Part shown: piece by piece, positions 1 to 7,778 of the stretch | Layout: each line of letters opens with the position of its first letter | Numbering within the stretch: position 1 is the stretch's first letter | DNA from: Deltaproteobacteria bacterium | GTDB lineage: Bacteria > Myxococcota_A > Polyangia > Polyangiales > JADJMO01 | Direction of reading: 5' to 3' | Assembly (NCBI GenBank): GCA_016182965.1 | Contig: JACPFM010000095.1 | Location: forward strand, 1-32,969 | Length of the DNA stretch: 32,969 nt | Notes under the pieces: generated by a model | What the model saw: the letters and a program-made list of their open reading frames with translations, nothing else | The model's database searches: none | Told to the model about the DNA's origin: nothing | Translations under genes and position numbers: made by a program

Positions 1-138
1 CCGAAATCCGCCGTCTTTAGCTGCCGTGCCGCCCAACGTCCCGCTTTCGTCCGAGGCATTCGCATGCACGACGGACTCGGAGCGAGGTCGAAAATTCATC
101 CGACACAAAACCACAAGGTGCGTACAAACCAGTGATCA

Positions 139-226
139 GGGCTTCAGCCCGGGGGCCAATCACAGAGGTGCAGTCGGTGCCCCGGGCTTCGGCCCGGGGG
201 AGATCTTCTGGACACAGCAGAAGATC
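139..226. repeat. Tandem hairpins after the M20 peptidase gene
   Basis: Three inverted repeats lie in a row. GGGC-TTCA-GCCC is at 139-150. CCCCGGGC-TTCG-GCCCGGGG is at 180-199, a perfect 8-bp stem with a TTCG tetraloop. GATCTTCTG and CAGAAGATC, 9-bp arms with a 7-nt loop, are at 202-210 and 218-226 and overlap the M20 stop codon. The first two share the direct repeat GGGCTTCRGCCCGGGGG (139-155 and 184-200). No T-run follows on either strand, so this is REP-like or a transcript-end stabiliser rather than a canonical terminator. Bases 1-138 hold nothing I can support. Confidence 0.6.
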
Positions 227-1376
227 AGCGCGTCAGGAACCGCGCCAGCGCGTCGGCCTTCTGCACGAGGGTGATCGCCTCGATCTGCTCGTCGGTCGTG
301 TGGAAGCCCTTGCCGCGCGGGCCGAGGCCGTCGATCGAGGCGATGCCCATCGCGCCCGAGGTGCTCGCGTCGGAGCCACCGCCGATGAGCGGGGCCTCCG
401 ACGCGCCGAGCCCAGCGGCGCGCGCCGCCTCGGCGTAGGCGTTCATCAGCGCGACGCTCGCGTCGGTGCGCTCGAGCGGCTCGCGCGCGATTCCCCCCTC
501 GATCTCGACGGAGGTGCCGGCGATCTCGACGCCCACCTCGGCGGCGACGCGGCGGACGTCTTCGACCAGGCGCTCGGCGTCGGCGTGCGTGCAGAAGCGC
601 AGATCGACCAGCGCCTCCGCCCGATCGGGGACCGTGTTCTTCGAGGTGCCGCCCGAGACCTTGCCGACGTTGACGGTGACGCCGCGGTCATAGTCGGTCA
701 GCCGCTGCACGCCGTCGACGAAGCGGGCGAGGGCCCAGATCGCGTTCTTGCCCTCGTGGTGCAGGTTGCCGGCGTGCGCGCCCTTGCCGTGCGCGATCGC
801 CTTCACCATGCCGGTGCCCTTGCGGCGCGTGATGATCGCGTCGCCGGCGCGACCCGACTCGAACACCAGGCACGCGTGCGCGCCGGCGATCGCGTCGCGG
901 ATCACGCCCTGACCCTCCGGCGAGCCGACCTCCTCGTCGGCGACGATCACGATGCGCAGCGGCGCGATGGCGTCGAGACCGACGGTCTCGGCGATCGCGC
1001 GCAAGGCGAAGGCGACGACCACCAGGCCGCCCTTCATGTCGAGCGCGCCCGGTCCGCGGCGCAGATCGCCGTCGCGGCGATAGCCCTCGAAGGTGCCCGG
1101 TGGAAACACCGTGTCGAGGTGGCCGACCAGCGCGATCGGCGCCTGCTTCGCGTCGCCGCGCGTGGAGAGCACGACGTGATCGGCGTAGCGCGCGCTCGGG
1201 ATCGTCTTCGCCTCGACGCCGGGGAGCGCGAAGAGCGAGCGCAGCGCCGCGCCGACCGCGCGACCACCGTCGACGTTGTCGGTGAACGAGTTGATCTCGA
1301 CGAGGGGCGCGAGCGCCGCCTCCATCGCCGGGAGCTTGTCGCTCAGCCAGAGCGCGACGTCGTCGGAGGTGGTCAT
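225..1376 (-). CDS. M20 family metallopeptidase (carboxypeptidase G2 / ArgE-like)
   Basis: A 383-residue zinc amidohydrolase of the M20 family, which removes acyl or amino-acid groups from small substrates in the cytoplasm; no signal peptide is visible. The metal-site residues are all in place: H86 and D88 in GHLDTVF, the bridging D113 in GALDMKGG, catalytic E148 with E149 in ADEEVGS, E173 in FESGRAG, and H359 in GKGFHTTDE. Residues of about 185-300 fit the lid/dimerisation domain. Substrate cannot be read from sequence; glutamate carboxypeptidase is the nearest description. It follows argC-argB on the same strand, so an acetylornithine deacetylase (ArgE) role is a reasonable inference. The start is ATG with TATGAT 8 nt upstream and no Shine-Dalgarno, separated from argB by a heptamer repeat element. 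Confidence 0.9.
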   Translation of the reverse strand: MTTSDDVALWLSDKLPAMEAALAPLVEINSFTDNVDGGRAVGAALRSLFALPGVEAKTIPSARYADHVVLSTRGDAKQAPIALVGHLDTVFPPGTFEGYRRDGDLRRGPGALDMKGGLVVVAFALRAIAETVGLDAIAPLRIVIVADEEVGSPEGQGVIRDAIAGAHACLVFESGRAGDAIITRRKGTGMVKAIAHGKGAHAGNLHHEGKNAIWALARFVDGVQRLTDYDRGVTVNVGKVSGGTSKNTVPDRAEALVDLRFCTHADAERLVEDVRRVAAEVGVEIAGTSVEIEGGIAREPLERTDASVALMNAYAEAARAAGLGASEAPLIGGGSDASTSGAMGIASIDGLGPRGKGFHTTDEQIEAITLVQKADALARFLTR

Positions 1377-1384
1377 AGCGGCGC

Positions 1385-1390
1385 ATCATA
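1385..1390 (-). promoter_or_regulatory. TATGAT -10 element for the M20 gene
   Basis: On the minus strand TATGAT (5 of 6 to the sigma-70 -10 consensus) ends 8 nt before the ATG at 1376, with no SD between. It implies a leaderless or nearly leaderless mRNA. The heptamer array directly upstream places CTGACG, a weak -35-like hexamer, 18 nt away. Confidence 0.5.
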
Positions 1391-1392
1391 GA

Positions 1393-1496
1393 GTCGTCAG
1401 TCGTCAGTCGTCAGCTCGAGAGCGCGCGGCTTCTCGTCTCGGCTGACGACTGATGACTGATGACTGATGACTGATGACTGATGACTGATGACCCAG
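1393..1496. repeat. Heptamer inverted-repeat element A
   Basis: Three GTCGTCA units (1393-1413), a 30-nt centre containing CTTCTCGTCTC (1430-1440), then TGACGAC (1444-1450), six TGATGAC units (1451-1492) and terminal CCAG. The arms are complementary and could fold as a long stem. It sits between argB and the M20 gene. Related copies are at 24151, 24276 and 30779. Confidence 0.85.
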
Positions 1497-1541
1497 CGCG
1501 CGGGCGCGGCGAGGCGCTGCCCGCCACGAACGGGCCGCGAC

Positions 1542-2366
1542 TCACGCGATGAGCATCGTGCCGACGCTGCCCGGCTCGCGCACCGCGCGGGCCAGCTCGC
1601 CGGCCTGCAGCCTGCCGACGATGTGCACCGCGCGGACGCCCTCGCCGATGGCGGCGAAGGACTCCTCGAGCTTGGGGATCATCCCCTTGGTCACCACGCC
1701 GTCGGCGATCGCCTGCTTGCCCTCGGCGATGGTCAGACGGGCGATGCGCGAGGACGGATCGTTCACGTCGCGCAGCACGGCGGGCACGTCGGTGACGAGG
1801 AACAGCGCGTCGGCGTCGAGGGCGATCGCCACCTTGTTGGCGACGATGTCGGCGTTGATGTTGAAGACGTTGCCTCGATCGTCGGCGCCGAGGCACGCGA
1901 TGACCGGCACGTACCCGTTGGCCGAGAGCAGCGCGATCAGCTCGCGGTTGACGCCGTCGACGTCGCCCACGTGGCCGAAGTCGATGGGATCGGGGCCGGC
2001 GCCGGTCACCACCCGCGGCGGGCGTTTGTGGGCACGCACCGTGAGCGAGCTCGCGCCGTGGAGGCCGACGGGCTTCGCGCCGGCGGCGAGCAGCCCCGCG
2101 CAGAGGTCGACGTTCACCTTGCCCGCGACGGTCATCTTCATGACCTCGAGGGTTTCGGCGTCGGTGATGCGGCGCCCGGCGACGACGTTCGGCGTCATGC
2201 CGAGGCGCTTGGTGAGATCGGTCGCCTGCGGGCCGCCGCCGTGGACGACGCAGAGCCGCACCTTCTCGGCGGAGTCGTTCGCCAGCGCCGCGACGTCGCC
2301 CGCGATGATCGCGAGCGCGTCGCTCTGCACGACCTCGCCGCCCAGCTTGAGGACGACGATCTTCAC
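1542..2366 (-). CDS. argB: Acetylglutamate kinase
   Basis: Phosphorylates N-acetyl-L-glutamate, the second step of arginine biosynthesis, in the cytoplasm. The 274-residue product opens with the P-loop-like KLGG (K7), has the GGGP substrate loop at 43-46, the N-acetylglutamate-binding NINADIVA segment at 169-176 and the nucleotide-site lysine in TKGMIPK (226-232). Length is normal for the family. The GTG start is chosen because it overlaps the argC stop by 4 nt (GTGA), giving translational coupling. I did not find the N-terminal helix typical of arginine-feedback-inhibited ArgB, so it may be insensitive; that is inference. Confidence 0.95.
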   Translation of the reverse strand: MKIVVLKLGGEVVQSDALAIIAGDVAALANDSAEKVRLCVVHGGGPQATDLTKRLGMTPNVVAGRRITDAETLEVMKMTVAGKVNVDLCAGLLAAGAKPVGLHGASSLTVRAHKRPPRVVTGAGPDPIDFGHVGDVDGVNRELIALLSANGYVPVIACLGADDRGNVFNINADIVANKVAIALDADALFLVTDVPAVLRDVNDPSSRIARLTIAEGKQAIADGVVTKGMIPKLEESFAAIGEGVRAVHIVGRLQAGELARAVREPGSVGTMLIA

Positions 2367-3424
2367 GGCCAGCTCCCCGGGTCCTCGAGCGTGGCGCGCT
2401 CGTCGAGGCCGAGCATCAGGTTCATCGACTGGATGCCCTGACCCGCGCCGCCCTTGATCAGGTTGTCGGTGACGCTGAAGCACGCGACGACGCGGCGCCC
2501 GTTCTCGACGGCGCCGGGCTGACACGCGACCTCGACGTAGTTCGAGCCGGCGACCGCGACCACCTCGGGCAGGCGCTTCTTGGGCACGCGCACGAAGGGC
2601 TCCTTCGCGTAGTACTCGGCGAAGACGCGCTTGATCTCGTCGGCCGGGATCTTCTCGTCGACGTGGACGAACGACGTCGCGAAGATGCCGCGGGCCAGCG
2701 GCGCGCTCACCGGCACGAACGACAGCTGCAGATCCTTGCCGCCGGCGGCGTGCAGGGTCTGGAGGATCTCGGGGATGTGCTGGTGGTCGAGCGGCTTGTA
2801 GGTGCGGAGGTTGTTCGAGCGCACCGGGTGGTGCGTCGTCGCGGTCGGCACGATGCCGGCGCCCGACGAGCCGGTGATGCCGACCGTCTCGATCATCCCG
2901 GTGAGCATGCCGGCCTTCGCGAGCGGCAGCACGCCGAGCTCGATGGTCGTCGCGAAGCAGCCCGGCGAGGCGACGTACTTCGCCTTCTTGATCTGCTCGC
3001 GATTCAGCTCCGGCAGGCCGTAGACGAAGGTGCCGTCGAGCAGGTTCACCGCCGGGTGATCGGCGCCGTAGTAGCGCCTGTACACGGCCGGATCGCGCAG
3101 GCGGAAGTCGCCGGAGAGGTCGACGATGCGCGCGCCGGTCGACATGATCTCGGGGACCTTCTGCGCGCTGACCTTGTGCGGCAGGCCGAGCAGGACGACG
3201 TCCATGCCCTGCGCGGCCTCGGCGGGGGAGAGCCCCTCGAACTTCAGATCGGTGACGCCCTCGAGGTTCGGGTGGACGTTGGAGACCGGCTCGCCGATGA
3301 AATCGATCGAAGCGACCCGGACGAGCTCGACGTCCGGATGCTGGATCAACCGGCGAATCAGCTCCGCGCCGCCGTATCCGCTGCCGCCGATGACTGCTGC
3401 CTTGAATCGCTTTGCCAATGCCAT
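2363..3424 (-). CDS. argC: N-acetyl-gamma-glutamyl-phosphate reductase
   Basis: NADPH-dependent reductase for the third step of arginine synthesis, using the ArgB product. With the ATG at 3424 it is 353 residues long. It shows the nucleotide-binding GGSGYGG (13-19), the catalytic Cys156 in SPGCFATT, the GSSGAG loop (185-190) and a His-rich DHQHIPEI segment (213-220) fitting the second catalytic residue. A longer GTG start at 3496 would add 24 residues with no family counterpart, so I reject it. It forms a two-gene operon with argB. TAGTCT lies 14 nt upstream of the ATG on the minus strand and may be its -10. The gene is divergent from the HTH gene at 3671. Confidence 0.95.
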   Translation of the reverse strand: MALAKRFKAAVIGGSGYGGAELIRRLIQHPDVELVRVASIDFIGEPVSNVHPNLEGVTDLKFEGLSPAEAAQGMDVVLLGLPHKVSAQKVPEIMSTGARIVDLSGDFRLRDPAVYRRYYGADHPAVNLLDGTFVYGLPELNREQIKKAKYVASPGCFATTIELGVLPLAKAGMLTGMIETVGITGSSGAGIVPTATTHHPVRSNNLRTYKPLDHQHIPEILQTLHAAGGKDLQLSFVPVSAPLARGIFATSFVHVDEKIPADEIKRVFAEYYAKEPFVRVPKKRLPEVVAVAGSNYVEVACQPGAVENGRRVVACFSVTDNLIKGGAGQGIQSMNLMLGLDERATLEDPGSWP

Positions 3425-3617
3425 GGTGATGGCGCGGGAGACTACCACCGCGTCCGACCGCGACGAGATGACGGGCGTTTGGTCGATTCGGGCCACCTCG
3501 TTGGCCCGATCCGGCCAGCGCGTCCGGGGTCACGGTCGCGCCCGCCGGGCACGCGCGCTGCCCGATTGACGGCGCTTTCTGCCCGACCTCCTCCCCCAGG
3601 GAGGATACGGCCGCGCA

Positions 3618-3633
3618 TGGCACGAGCGCTGCA
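3618..3633 (+). promoter_or_regulatory. Sigma-54 (-24/-12) promoter
   Basis: TGGCACG (3618-3624), AGCG, then CTGCA (3629-3633). Ten bases separate the GG and GC dinucleotides, as in the consensus TGGCACG-N4-TTGCA; only the first T of the -12 box differs. The expected start of transcription near 3644 leaves a leader of about 27 nt that contains the GAGGA ribosome site at 3659-3663 and the ATG at 3671. Confidence 0.65.
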
Positions 3634-3670
3634 CTACCGGGGTCCCCGATCGACCTCCGAGGAAACACCG

Positions 3671-4069
3671 ATGCGCTCCAACACCTCCGCACTGCACGCC
3701 GCCCGTCCCAGTGACCTCGAGCACGTAGCAGCAGACACCAAGCCCGCGTTGGTCGTCGTCGGCGGGGAAAAGGAGTCGGCCCGCCGCCGTCGCGCCGCGG
3801 GCGACGCCGCGCTGCGCCTCTGCATGGTGCTCACGATGCTGCCGCGCAGCCCGCGCCGCGTGGCCGCGCGCGCGATCGCCGTGCGCCTCGTCGCCGCCGG
3901 GTTCAACATCACGCTGCGCACCGTCGAGCGCGACCTGCAGAAGCTCCGCACCGTCTTCCCGGTGGAGCTCGACGCGACCCACAAGCCATTCGGCTGGTCG
4001 CTGCGCGAAGCGCCCGCCACTTTCGCCGCCCTCGACGACGAGGAGCCGGTCGCTCTCGCCGGCGAGTGA
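3671..4069 (+). CDS. Stand-alone WYL-type helix-turn-helix protein
   Basis: A 132-residue protein whose centre, about residues 55-115, matches the N-terminal HTH of WYL-domain regulators: hydrophobic helices followed by RTVERDLQKL and a segment ending KPFGWS, which in that family leads into the WYL domain. Here the protein stops about 20 residues later, so the ligand-sensing WYL domain is absent. The Ala/Ser-rich N-terminal 40 residues show nothing recognisable. The ATG is supported by GAGGA seven bases upstream; an upstream in-frame ATG at 3617 lies inside the sigma-54 promoter. It is probably a DNA-binding protein acting on its own or in competition with a full-length paralogue; the function is inferred. 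Confidence 0.75.
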   Translation: MRSNTSALHAARPSDLEHVAADTKPALVVVGGEKESARRRRAAGDAALRLCMVLTMLPRSPRRVAARAIAVRLVAAGFNITLRTVERDLQKLRTVFPVELDATHKPFGWSLREAPATFAALDDEEPVALAGE

Positions 4070-4104
4070 CGGCGTGACGGGGGTGCGCGGTCGGGGGTCG
4101 CCTG

Positions 4105-4110
4105 TACTAT
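4105..4110 (+). promoter_or_regulatory. TACTAT -10 element for puuD
   Basis: TACTAT matches TATAAT at 5 of 6 positions and lies 10 nt before the GTG at 4121. The possible TTG start at 4112 would be only 1 nt away, which favours the GTG. Confidence 0.45.
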
Positions 4111-4120
4111 CTTGGAACAG

Positions 4121-5308
4121 GTGTCGTTCGCCCACGTCCGAGAGCTGCTCGATTTGATCATCCGCTGGGTCCACCTGATCGCCGGGATCATGTGGATCGG
4201 CAACTCGCTCCTCTTCAACTGGCTCGATCGCAACCTGGAGCGGCCCGAGGGCTCGCCGGAGGGGTTCGAGGGCCGGATCTGGATGGTGCACAGCGGCGGC
4301 TTCTACGACGTCGTCAAGAAGCAGCTGGAGCCGGGGCAGCTCCCCGAGCACCTGCATTGGTTCAAGTGGCAGAACTTCACCACCTGGGCCAGCGGCATCT
4401 TCCTGCTGATCGTCGTCTACTACCTCGGCGGGGCGGCGCTGATGATCGACCCGAGCGTGCGCGCGCTCGATCCGGTGCCGGCGATCGGCATCGGGGTCTC
4501 TGCGATCGTGCTCGCGTGGGTGACGTACGACGTGCTGTGTCGGGTGCTGATCCAGCGCTCGGTGATCTTCGGGGTCCTCGGGTTCGCGCTGCTCGGCGGG
4601 CTCGCCTTCGGTCTGTCGCAGCTCTTGTCCGGTCGCGCGGCCTACATGCACGTCGGCGTGGTGCTCGGCACGGTGATGACCGGCAACGTGTGGACGGTGA
4701 TCGTCCCGTCGCAGCGCGAGCTCGTGGGGGCGATCAAGGAGGGGCGCGCCCAGGATCCCGCGCTCGGCAAGCGCGCCAAGCAGCGCTCGGTGCACAACAA
4801 CTACATGACGTTCCCGTTGCTGTTCATCATGATCAGCAACCACTTCCCGAGCACGTACGGCAACCAGCTGAACTGGATCGTGCTCGGGGTGCTGATGGTC
4901 TCGGGGGCGCTGGTGCGCCACTTCATGAACATCCGGTTCGTCTACCGTGCGTGGATGACCGGCGCGACGGCGACGATCCTCGCCGCAGTGGTCGCGCTGT
5001 TCGTGCTGACGAAGCCGAAGGCCGACGCGCGCGCCGCCGACGCGCCGCGCGTGTCGTCGGCCGAGGTGCAGGCGATCGTGGCGCGCCGCTGCACGCCCTG
5101 CCACAGCGAGGCGCCGAGCGACGACGTGTTCCGTGTCGCGCCGAGCGGCGTGAAGCTGCAGACGCTCGATCAGCTGCGGGCGTTGGCGCCTCGCTTGAAG
5201 GAGCGCGCCTTCAACCAGCGGACGATGCCGCTCGCGAACAAGACCCAGATGACCGACGACGAGCGCGCGCGGCTCGCCGCGTGGGTCGATCAGGGCGCGG
5301 TGGACTGA
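4121..5308 (+). CDS. puuD: Membrane urate oxidase with C-terminal cytochrome c domain
   Basis: Matches PuuD, the membrane-bound urate hydroxylase that oxidises urate to 5-hydroxyisourate and passes electrons to a fused cytochrome c. The N-terminal region of about 295 residues has repeated hydrophobic helices with conserved His and Trp residues (RWVHLIAGIMWIGNS, WMVHSGGF, HWFKWQNFTTW, HNNYMTFP), as in the urate oxidase N-terminal family. After the last helix a cytochrome c domain of about 90 residues carries the haem site CTPCH (5094-5108), with a likely methionine ligand in RTMPLAN. A TTG at 4112 could add three residues. No other purine-catabolism gene lies nearby. It converges on the gene ending at 5387. 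Confidence 0.88.
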   Translation: MSFAHVRELLDLIIRWVHLIAGIMWIGNSLLFNWLDRNLERPEGSPEGFEGRIWMVHSGGFYDVVKKQLEPGQLPEHLHWFKWQNFTTWASGIFLLIVVYYLGGAALMIDPSVRALDPVPAIGIGVSAIVLAWVTYDVLCRVLIQRSVIFGVLGFALLGGLAFGLSQLLSGRAAYMHVGVVLGTVMTGNVWTVIVPSQRELVGAIKEGRAQDPALGKRAKQRSVHNNYMTFPLLFIMISNHFPSTYGNQLNWIVLGVLMVSGALVRHFMNIRFVYRAWMTGATATILAAVVALFVLTKPKADARAADAPRVSSAEVQAIVARRCTPCHSEAPSDDVFRVAPSGVKLQTLDQLRALAPRLKERAFNQRTMPLANKTQMTDDERARLAAWVDQGAVD

Positions 5309-5342
5309 GTCCACACTGGTTTCGGCGGTGCCGCTTCGTCGG

Positions 5343-5360
5343 CTACGCAGCCCCGCGTAG
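5343..5360. terminator. Short hairpin between convergent genes
   Basis: CTACGC-AGCCCC-GCGTAG is a perfect 6-bp stem with a 6-nt loop in the 78-nt gap between puuD and the minus-strand gene ending at 5387. No T-run on either strand, so the terminator role is only suggested by position. Confidence 0.3.
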
Positions 5361-5386
5361 GGTCGGAATCCGCCAGCGCGACCGCG

Positions 5387-6235
5387 TCAGAACGCCAACA
5401 CGAACGACCCCGCGACCCCTCCCGGCAACGGCGCGACGCCCGCGCGCACCGCCGGCTGCGGGGGCGCGGTGAACCAGACCACCGCCGCACCGACGAGGGC
5501 GGCGGTGCCGAAGATCGCCGCGACGTCGCCGTAGACGAACTTGCGCTTCACCGTGGCCACCCGGTCGGGATCGCAGGTGCCGCGCGCCGCGCACGGATCG
5601 GCGTCGAGCTCGGACTTCGCGTCCGCCGCCGTGAGGTACAGCGGCACCGAGGCGCCGAGGCAGACGAGGCCGACGCCGCCGAGGATCCACGTCGCCGCGG
5701 GCACCCGCGCCGCCGGCTTCGGCTCGTCGGACGGCGCGAGGGGCTTCGGCGCGACCGCGAAGGAGACGCGGATCGGGCGGCGCTTCTCCCCCTCGCGCAC
5801 CAGGAGCTTCTGCTCGACGGCGTCGCCGCCGTCGCGCGCGAAGCGGAAGGTGTGGACGCCGGGATCGACGGCGATCGCCTTGCCGTCGAGCCGCTCGAGC
5901 ACCCGGGTGCCGTCGATCGTCACCGACACGTCGAACACCTCGGCGCCGCCCGCGTCGGCGATCACGATCACCGTGGGCAGGGCCTGCTCGATCTCGCCGA
6001 GCCACTTCACGCACTCGGTGCGGAGCACGGCCGGGCACGCGTCGTTGGCGCAGACCAGCAGGTGATCGCGCGAGGCGCGGAGCAGCCCGTCGTTGCGCGT
6101 GCGCTGCGCCTGCTCGTAGGCGTTCGCGCAGCGCACCTTCAGCTCGGTCGACGCGTCGCCGCGCGCGGCCGGCGCGACCTGCGCGAGGAGGATCGCGAGC
6201 ACGCCGGCGAAGGCGCGGCGGAGGAGCGGGCTCAT
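5387..6235 (-). CDS. PEGA-like secreted membrane protein, kinase partner
   Basis: A 282-residue protein with a signal peptide (residues 1 to about 27, APAARG), a helical stretch with paired Cys (VCANDACP), a beta-rich PEGA-like segment (about 88-160; VTIDGTRV, VDPGVHTFRF), a Pro-rich linker, two membrane helices (about 182-203 and 236-256) separated by a loop with two Cys (DPCAARGTC), and a C-terminus ending GVAGSFVLAF. The start is the ATG at 6235 because it overlaps the kinase stop as ATGA; a GTG two codons upstream is possible. The build is the same as the product of 14758-15870, also coupled to a kinase. PEGA domains are thought to bind cell-wall or surface glycans; a sensing or envelope role beside the kinase is inference. 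Confidence 0.8.
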   Translation of the reverse strand: MSPLLRRAFAGVLAILLAQVAPAARGDASTELKVRCANAYEQAQRTRNDGLLRASRDHLLVCANDACPAVLRTECVKWLGEIEQALPTVIVIADAGGAEVFDVSVTIDGTRVLERLDGKAIAVDPGVHTFRFARDGGDAVEQKLLVREGEKRRPIRVSFAVAPKPLAPSDEPKPAARVPAATWILGGVGLVCLGASVPLYLTAADAKSELDADPCAARGTCDPDRVATVKRKFVYGDVAAIFGTAALVGAAVVWFTAPPQPAVRAGVAPLPGGVAGSFVLAF

Positions 6236-7707
6236 AGGCACTCGAGCTTGGGGATCTTCACGCCGTCCTTTCCGACTTTATATGGCGGATCGCACTTGGA
6301 CGAGGGGGGACGAGCCTTCGGCGCCTTCGGCTTGGCCGTCACGGGCAGCGCGGGGCCGGGCGCGCTCGTCGATGGCGTCGGTGCGGACGCGGGGCCCGGC
6401 GACGGCGCACGCGCGGGCGCGCTCGAGACGATCGGAGGCGCGGGGGGCAGAGACGCGAGGGTGGGTGTGCTCGTTGCAGCCTCCACCGCGACCGCCGGCG
6501 CCTCTCGCCGGGAGATCGCCGCGAGGGCCGCGGCCGCGACGACGAGCGCGCCGCCGACAGCGGCCACGATCACGCGCCGCCGCGGCCTGGCCTCGCGGGC
6601 GTCGCGCTCGGTCGCCGCGAAGGTGCCGTCGCCCGGCAGCGTCGCGTAGGAGGCGCGCACGTCGGGCGAGGGTTCGGAGGTCGTGCCGAGCACGTTGGGC
6701 GAGGTCTGCGCGGTGCCCTCGATGTCCGCGAGCCGATCGCCCCGGGTAGCGAGCGACTCCGTCGCGACCGAGGCGACCCACGCGCCGATCGCGTGCTGCG
6801 TCGCCACGAGCCCCGTCGCGTCGAGCGCGATGGCCATCTCCTGCGCGCTTTCGAATCGGCCTCCCGGATCGCGCGACAGCCCGCGCATCACGAGATCGTC
6901 GAGCGCCTTCGGTACCTCGTCGCGCCGCGCGCGGCGGCCCTCGCCGTCGGCGACCTCGCTCGGCGGCGGGATGCGGTCGGCGATCACCGCCTTCATCAGG
7001 CGGGCCGGGTGATCGCCCACGAACAACCGGCGACCGACCAGGAGCTCCCACATGACCACCGAGGCGGCCCAGACGTCGACGCGCCGGTCGACGTCGTTGT
7101 GATCGAGCTGCTCGGGCGCCATGTAGGCGAGCTTGCCCTTCAGCTGCCCCTCGAGCGTGACCTGCAGCCGCGAGCTCGCCTTGGCGATCCCGAAGTCGAG
7201 CACGCGCGCGACGCCGTCGGTGCCGACCAGCACGTTCTGCGGCGAGACGTCGCGGTGCACGATGTCGAGCGGCGTGCCGCGCTCGCTCTTCGCCTCGTGC
7301 GCCGCGTGCAGGCCGTGCAGCACGTGGCTCATCACGCCGACGGCGATCTCGACGGGAACATGCTCGTCGCGCGCGCGCGCGAAGCGCTGCAGGCGCGCGA
7401 GCGACTCGCCGTGGACGTACTCCATGACGAGGAACAGCTCGTCTTCGAGCGAGACGACGTCGAGCGTCGGCACCACGTTCGGGTGACGGATGCGCGCGCA
7501 CAGCCGCGCCTCGTCGAGGAACATGGCGACGAAGGCCGGGTCCTTGGCGAACTGCGGGTGCAGCCGCTTGATCGCCACCGTGCGCGCGAAGCCGACCGGG
7601 CCGAGCAGCCGCCCGAGGTGCACCGAGGCCATGCCGCCGGCCGCGATCTCGCCGTGGAGCGCGTAGCGCCCGAGGAGCCGCGGAGCTTTCGGAGCAGACG
7701 ACGACAC
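6232..7707 (-). CDS. Transmembrane Ser/Thr protein kinase
   Basis: A 491-residue eukaryote-like kinase. Glycine loop IAAGGMAS (21-28), ATP-anchoring K47, catalytic loop HRDVSPQN (151-158), DFG (171-173) and APE (197-199) are intact. The catalytic-loop lysine of HRDLKPxN is replaced by Ser, a form I know from many myxobacterial kinases. After the kinase domain comes a linker, one membrane helix (about 380-400), a Pro/Ala/Ser-rich outer region and a C-terminal block, CDPPYKVGKDGVKIPKLECL, with two Cys. The GTG start has TAGAAT 9 nt upstream and no SD. The stop overlaps the PEGA-like gene downstream by ATGA. Substrates are unknown. Confidence 0.93.
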   Translation of the reverse strand: MSSSAPKAPRLLGRYALHGEIAAGGMASVHLGRLLGPVGFARTVAIKRLHPQFAKDPAFVAMFLDEARLCARIRHPNVVPTLDVVSLEDELFLVMEYVHGESLARLQRFARARDEHVPVEIAVGVMSHVLHGLHAAHEAKSERGTPLDIVHRDVSPQNVLVGTDGVARVLDFGIAKASSRLQVTLEGQLKGKLAYMAPEQLDHNDVDRRVDVWAASVVMWELLVGRRLFVGDHPARLMKAVIADRIPPPSEVADGEGRRARRDEVPKALDDLVMRGLSRDPGGRFESAQEMAIALDATGLVATQHAIGAWVASVATESLATRGDRLADIEGTAQTSPNVLGTTSEPSPDVRASYATLPGDGTFAATERDAREARPRRRVIVAAVGGALVVAAAALAAISRREAPAVAVEAATSTPTLASLPPAPPIVSSAPARAPSPGPASAPTPSTSAPGPALPVTAKPKAPKARPPSSKCDPPYKVGKDGVKIPKLECL

Positions 7708-7716
7708 GGCGCCGTC

Positions 7717-7722
7717 ATTCTA
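7717..7722 (-). promoter_or_regulatory. TAGAAT -10 element for the kinase at 7707
   Basis: TAGAAT on the minus strand, 5 of 6 to consensus, 9 nt before the GTG start. No convincing -35. Confidence 0.5.
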
Positions 7723-7766
7723 CGGGATCGGACCGACAAGTCCGGCATGCCGCGCGCTGCCCGGGC

Positions 7767-7772
7767 TATCCT
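7767..7772 (+). promoter_or_regulatory. TATCCT -10 element for the zinc-ribbon gene
   Basis: TATCCT then GGGGCG and the GTG at 7779. The 6-nt spacing puts the predicted transcription start at the start codon. Confidence 0.45.
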
Positions 7773-7778
7773 GGGGCG

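Noticed and set aside
26..274. Plus-strand open frame of 82 codons at the left edge
   Set aside because: It runs through the hairpin repeats and into the M20 gene in antisense, with no SD, no TAnnnT and no motif.
132..1391. Long plus-strand frame opposite the M20 gene
   Set aside because: Arg/Ala/Asp-rich antisense translation caused by high G+C; the minus strand has all M20 motifs.
1393..1496. Heptamer array as a CRISPR
   Set aside because: Units are 7 bp with no spacers of constant size and no cas gene nearby.
2367..3692. Upstream extension of the argB frame across argC
   Set aside because: It is out of frame with argC, Arg-rich and has no homology; the GTGA overlap at 2363-2366 sets the true argB start.
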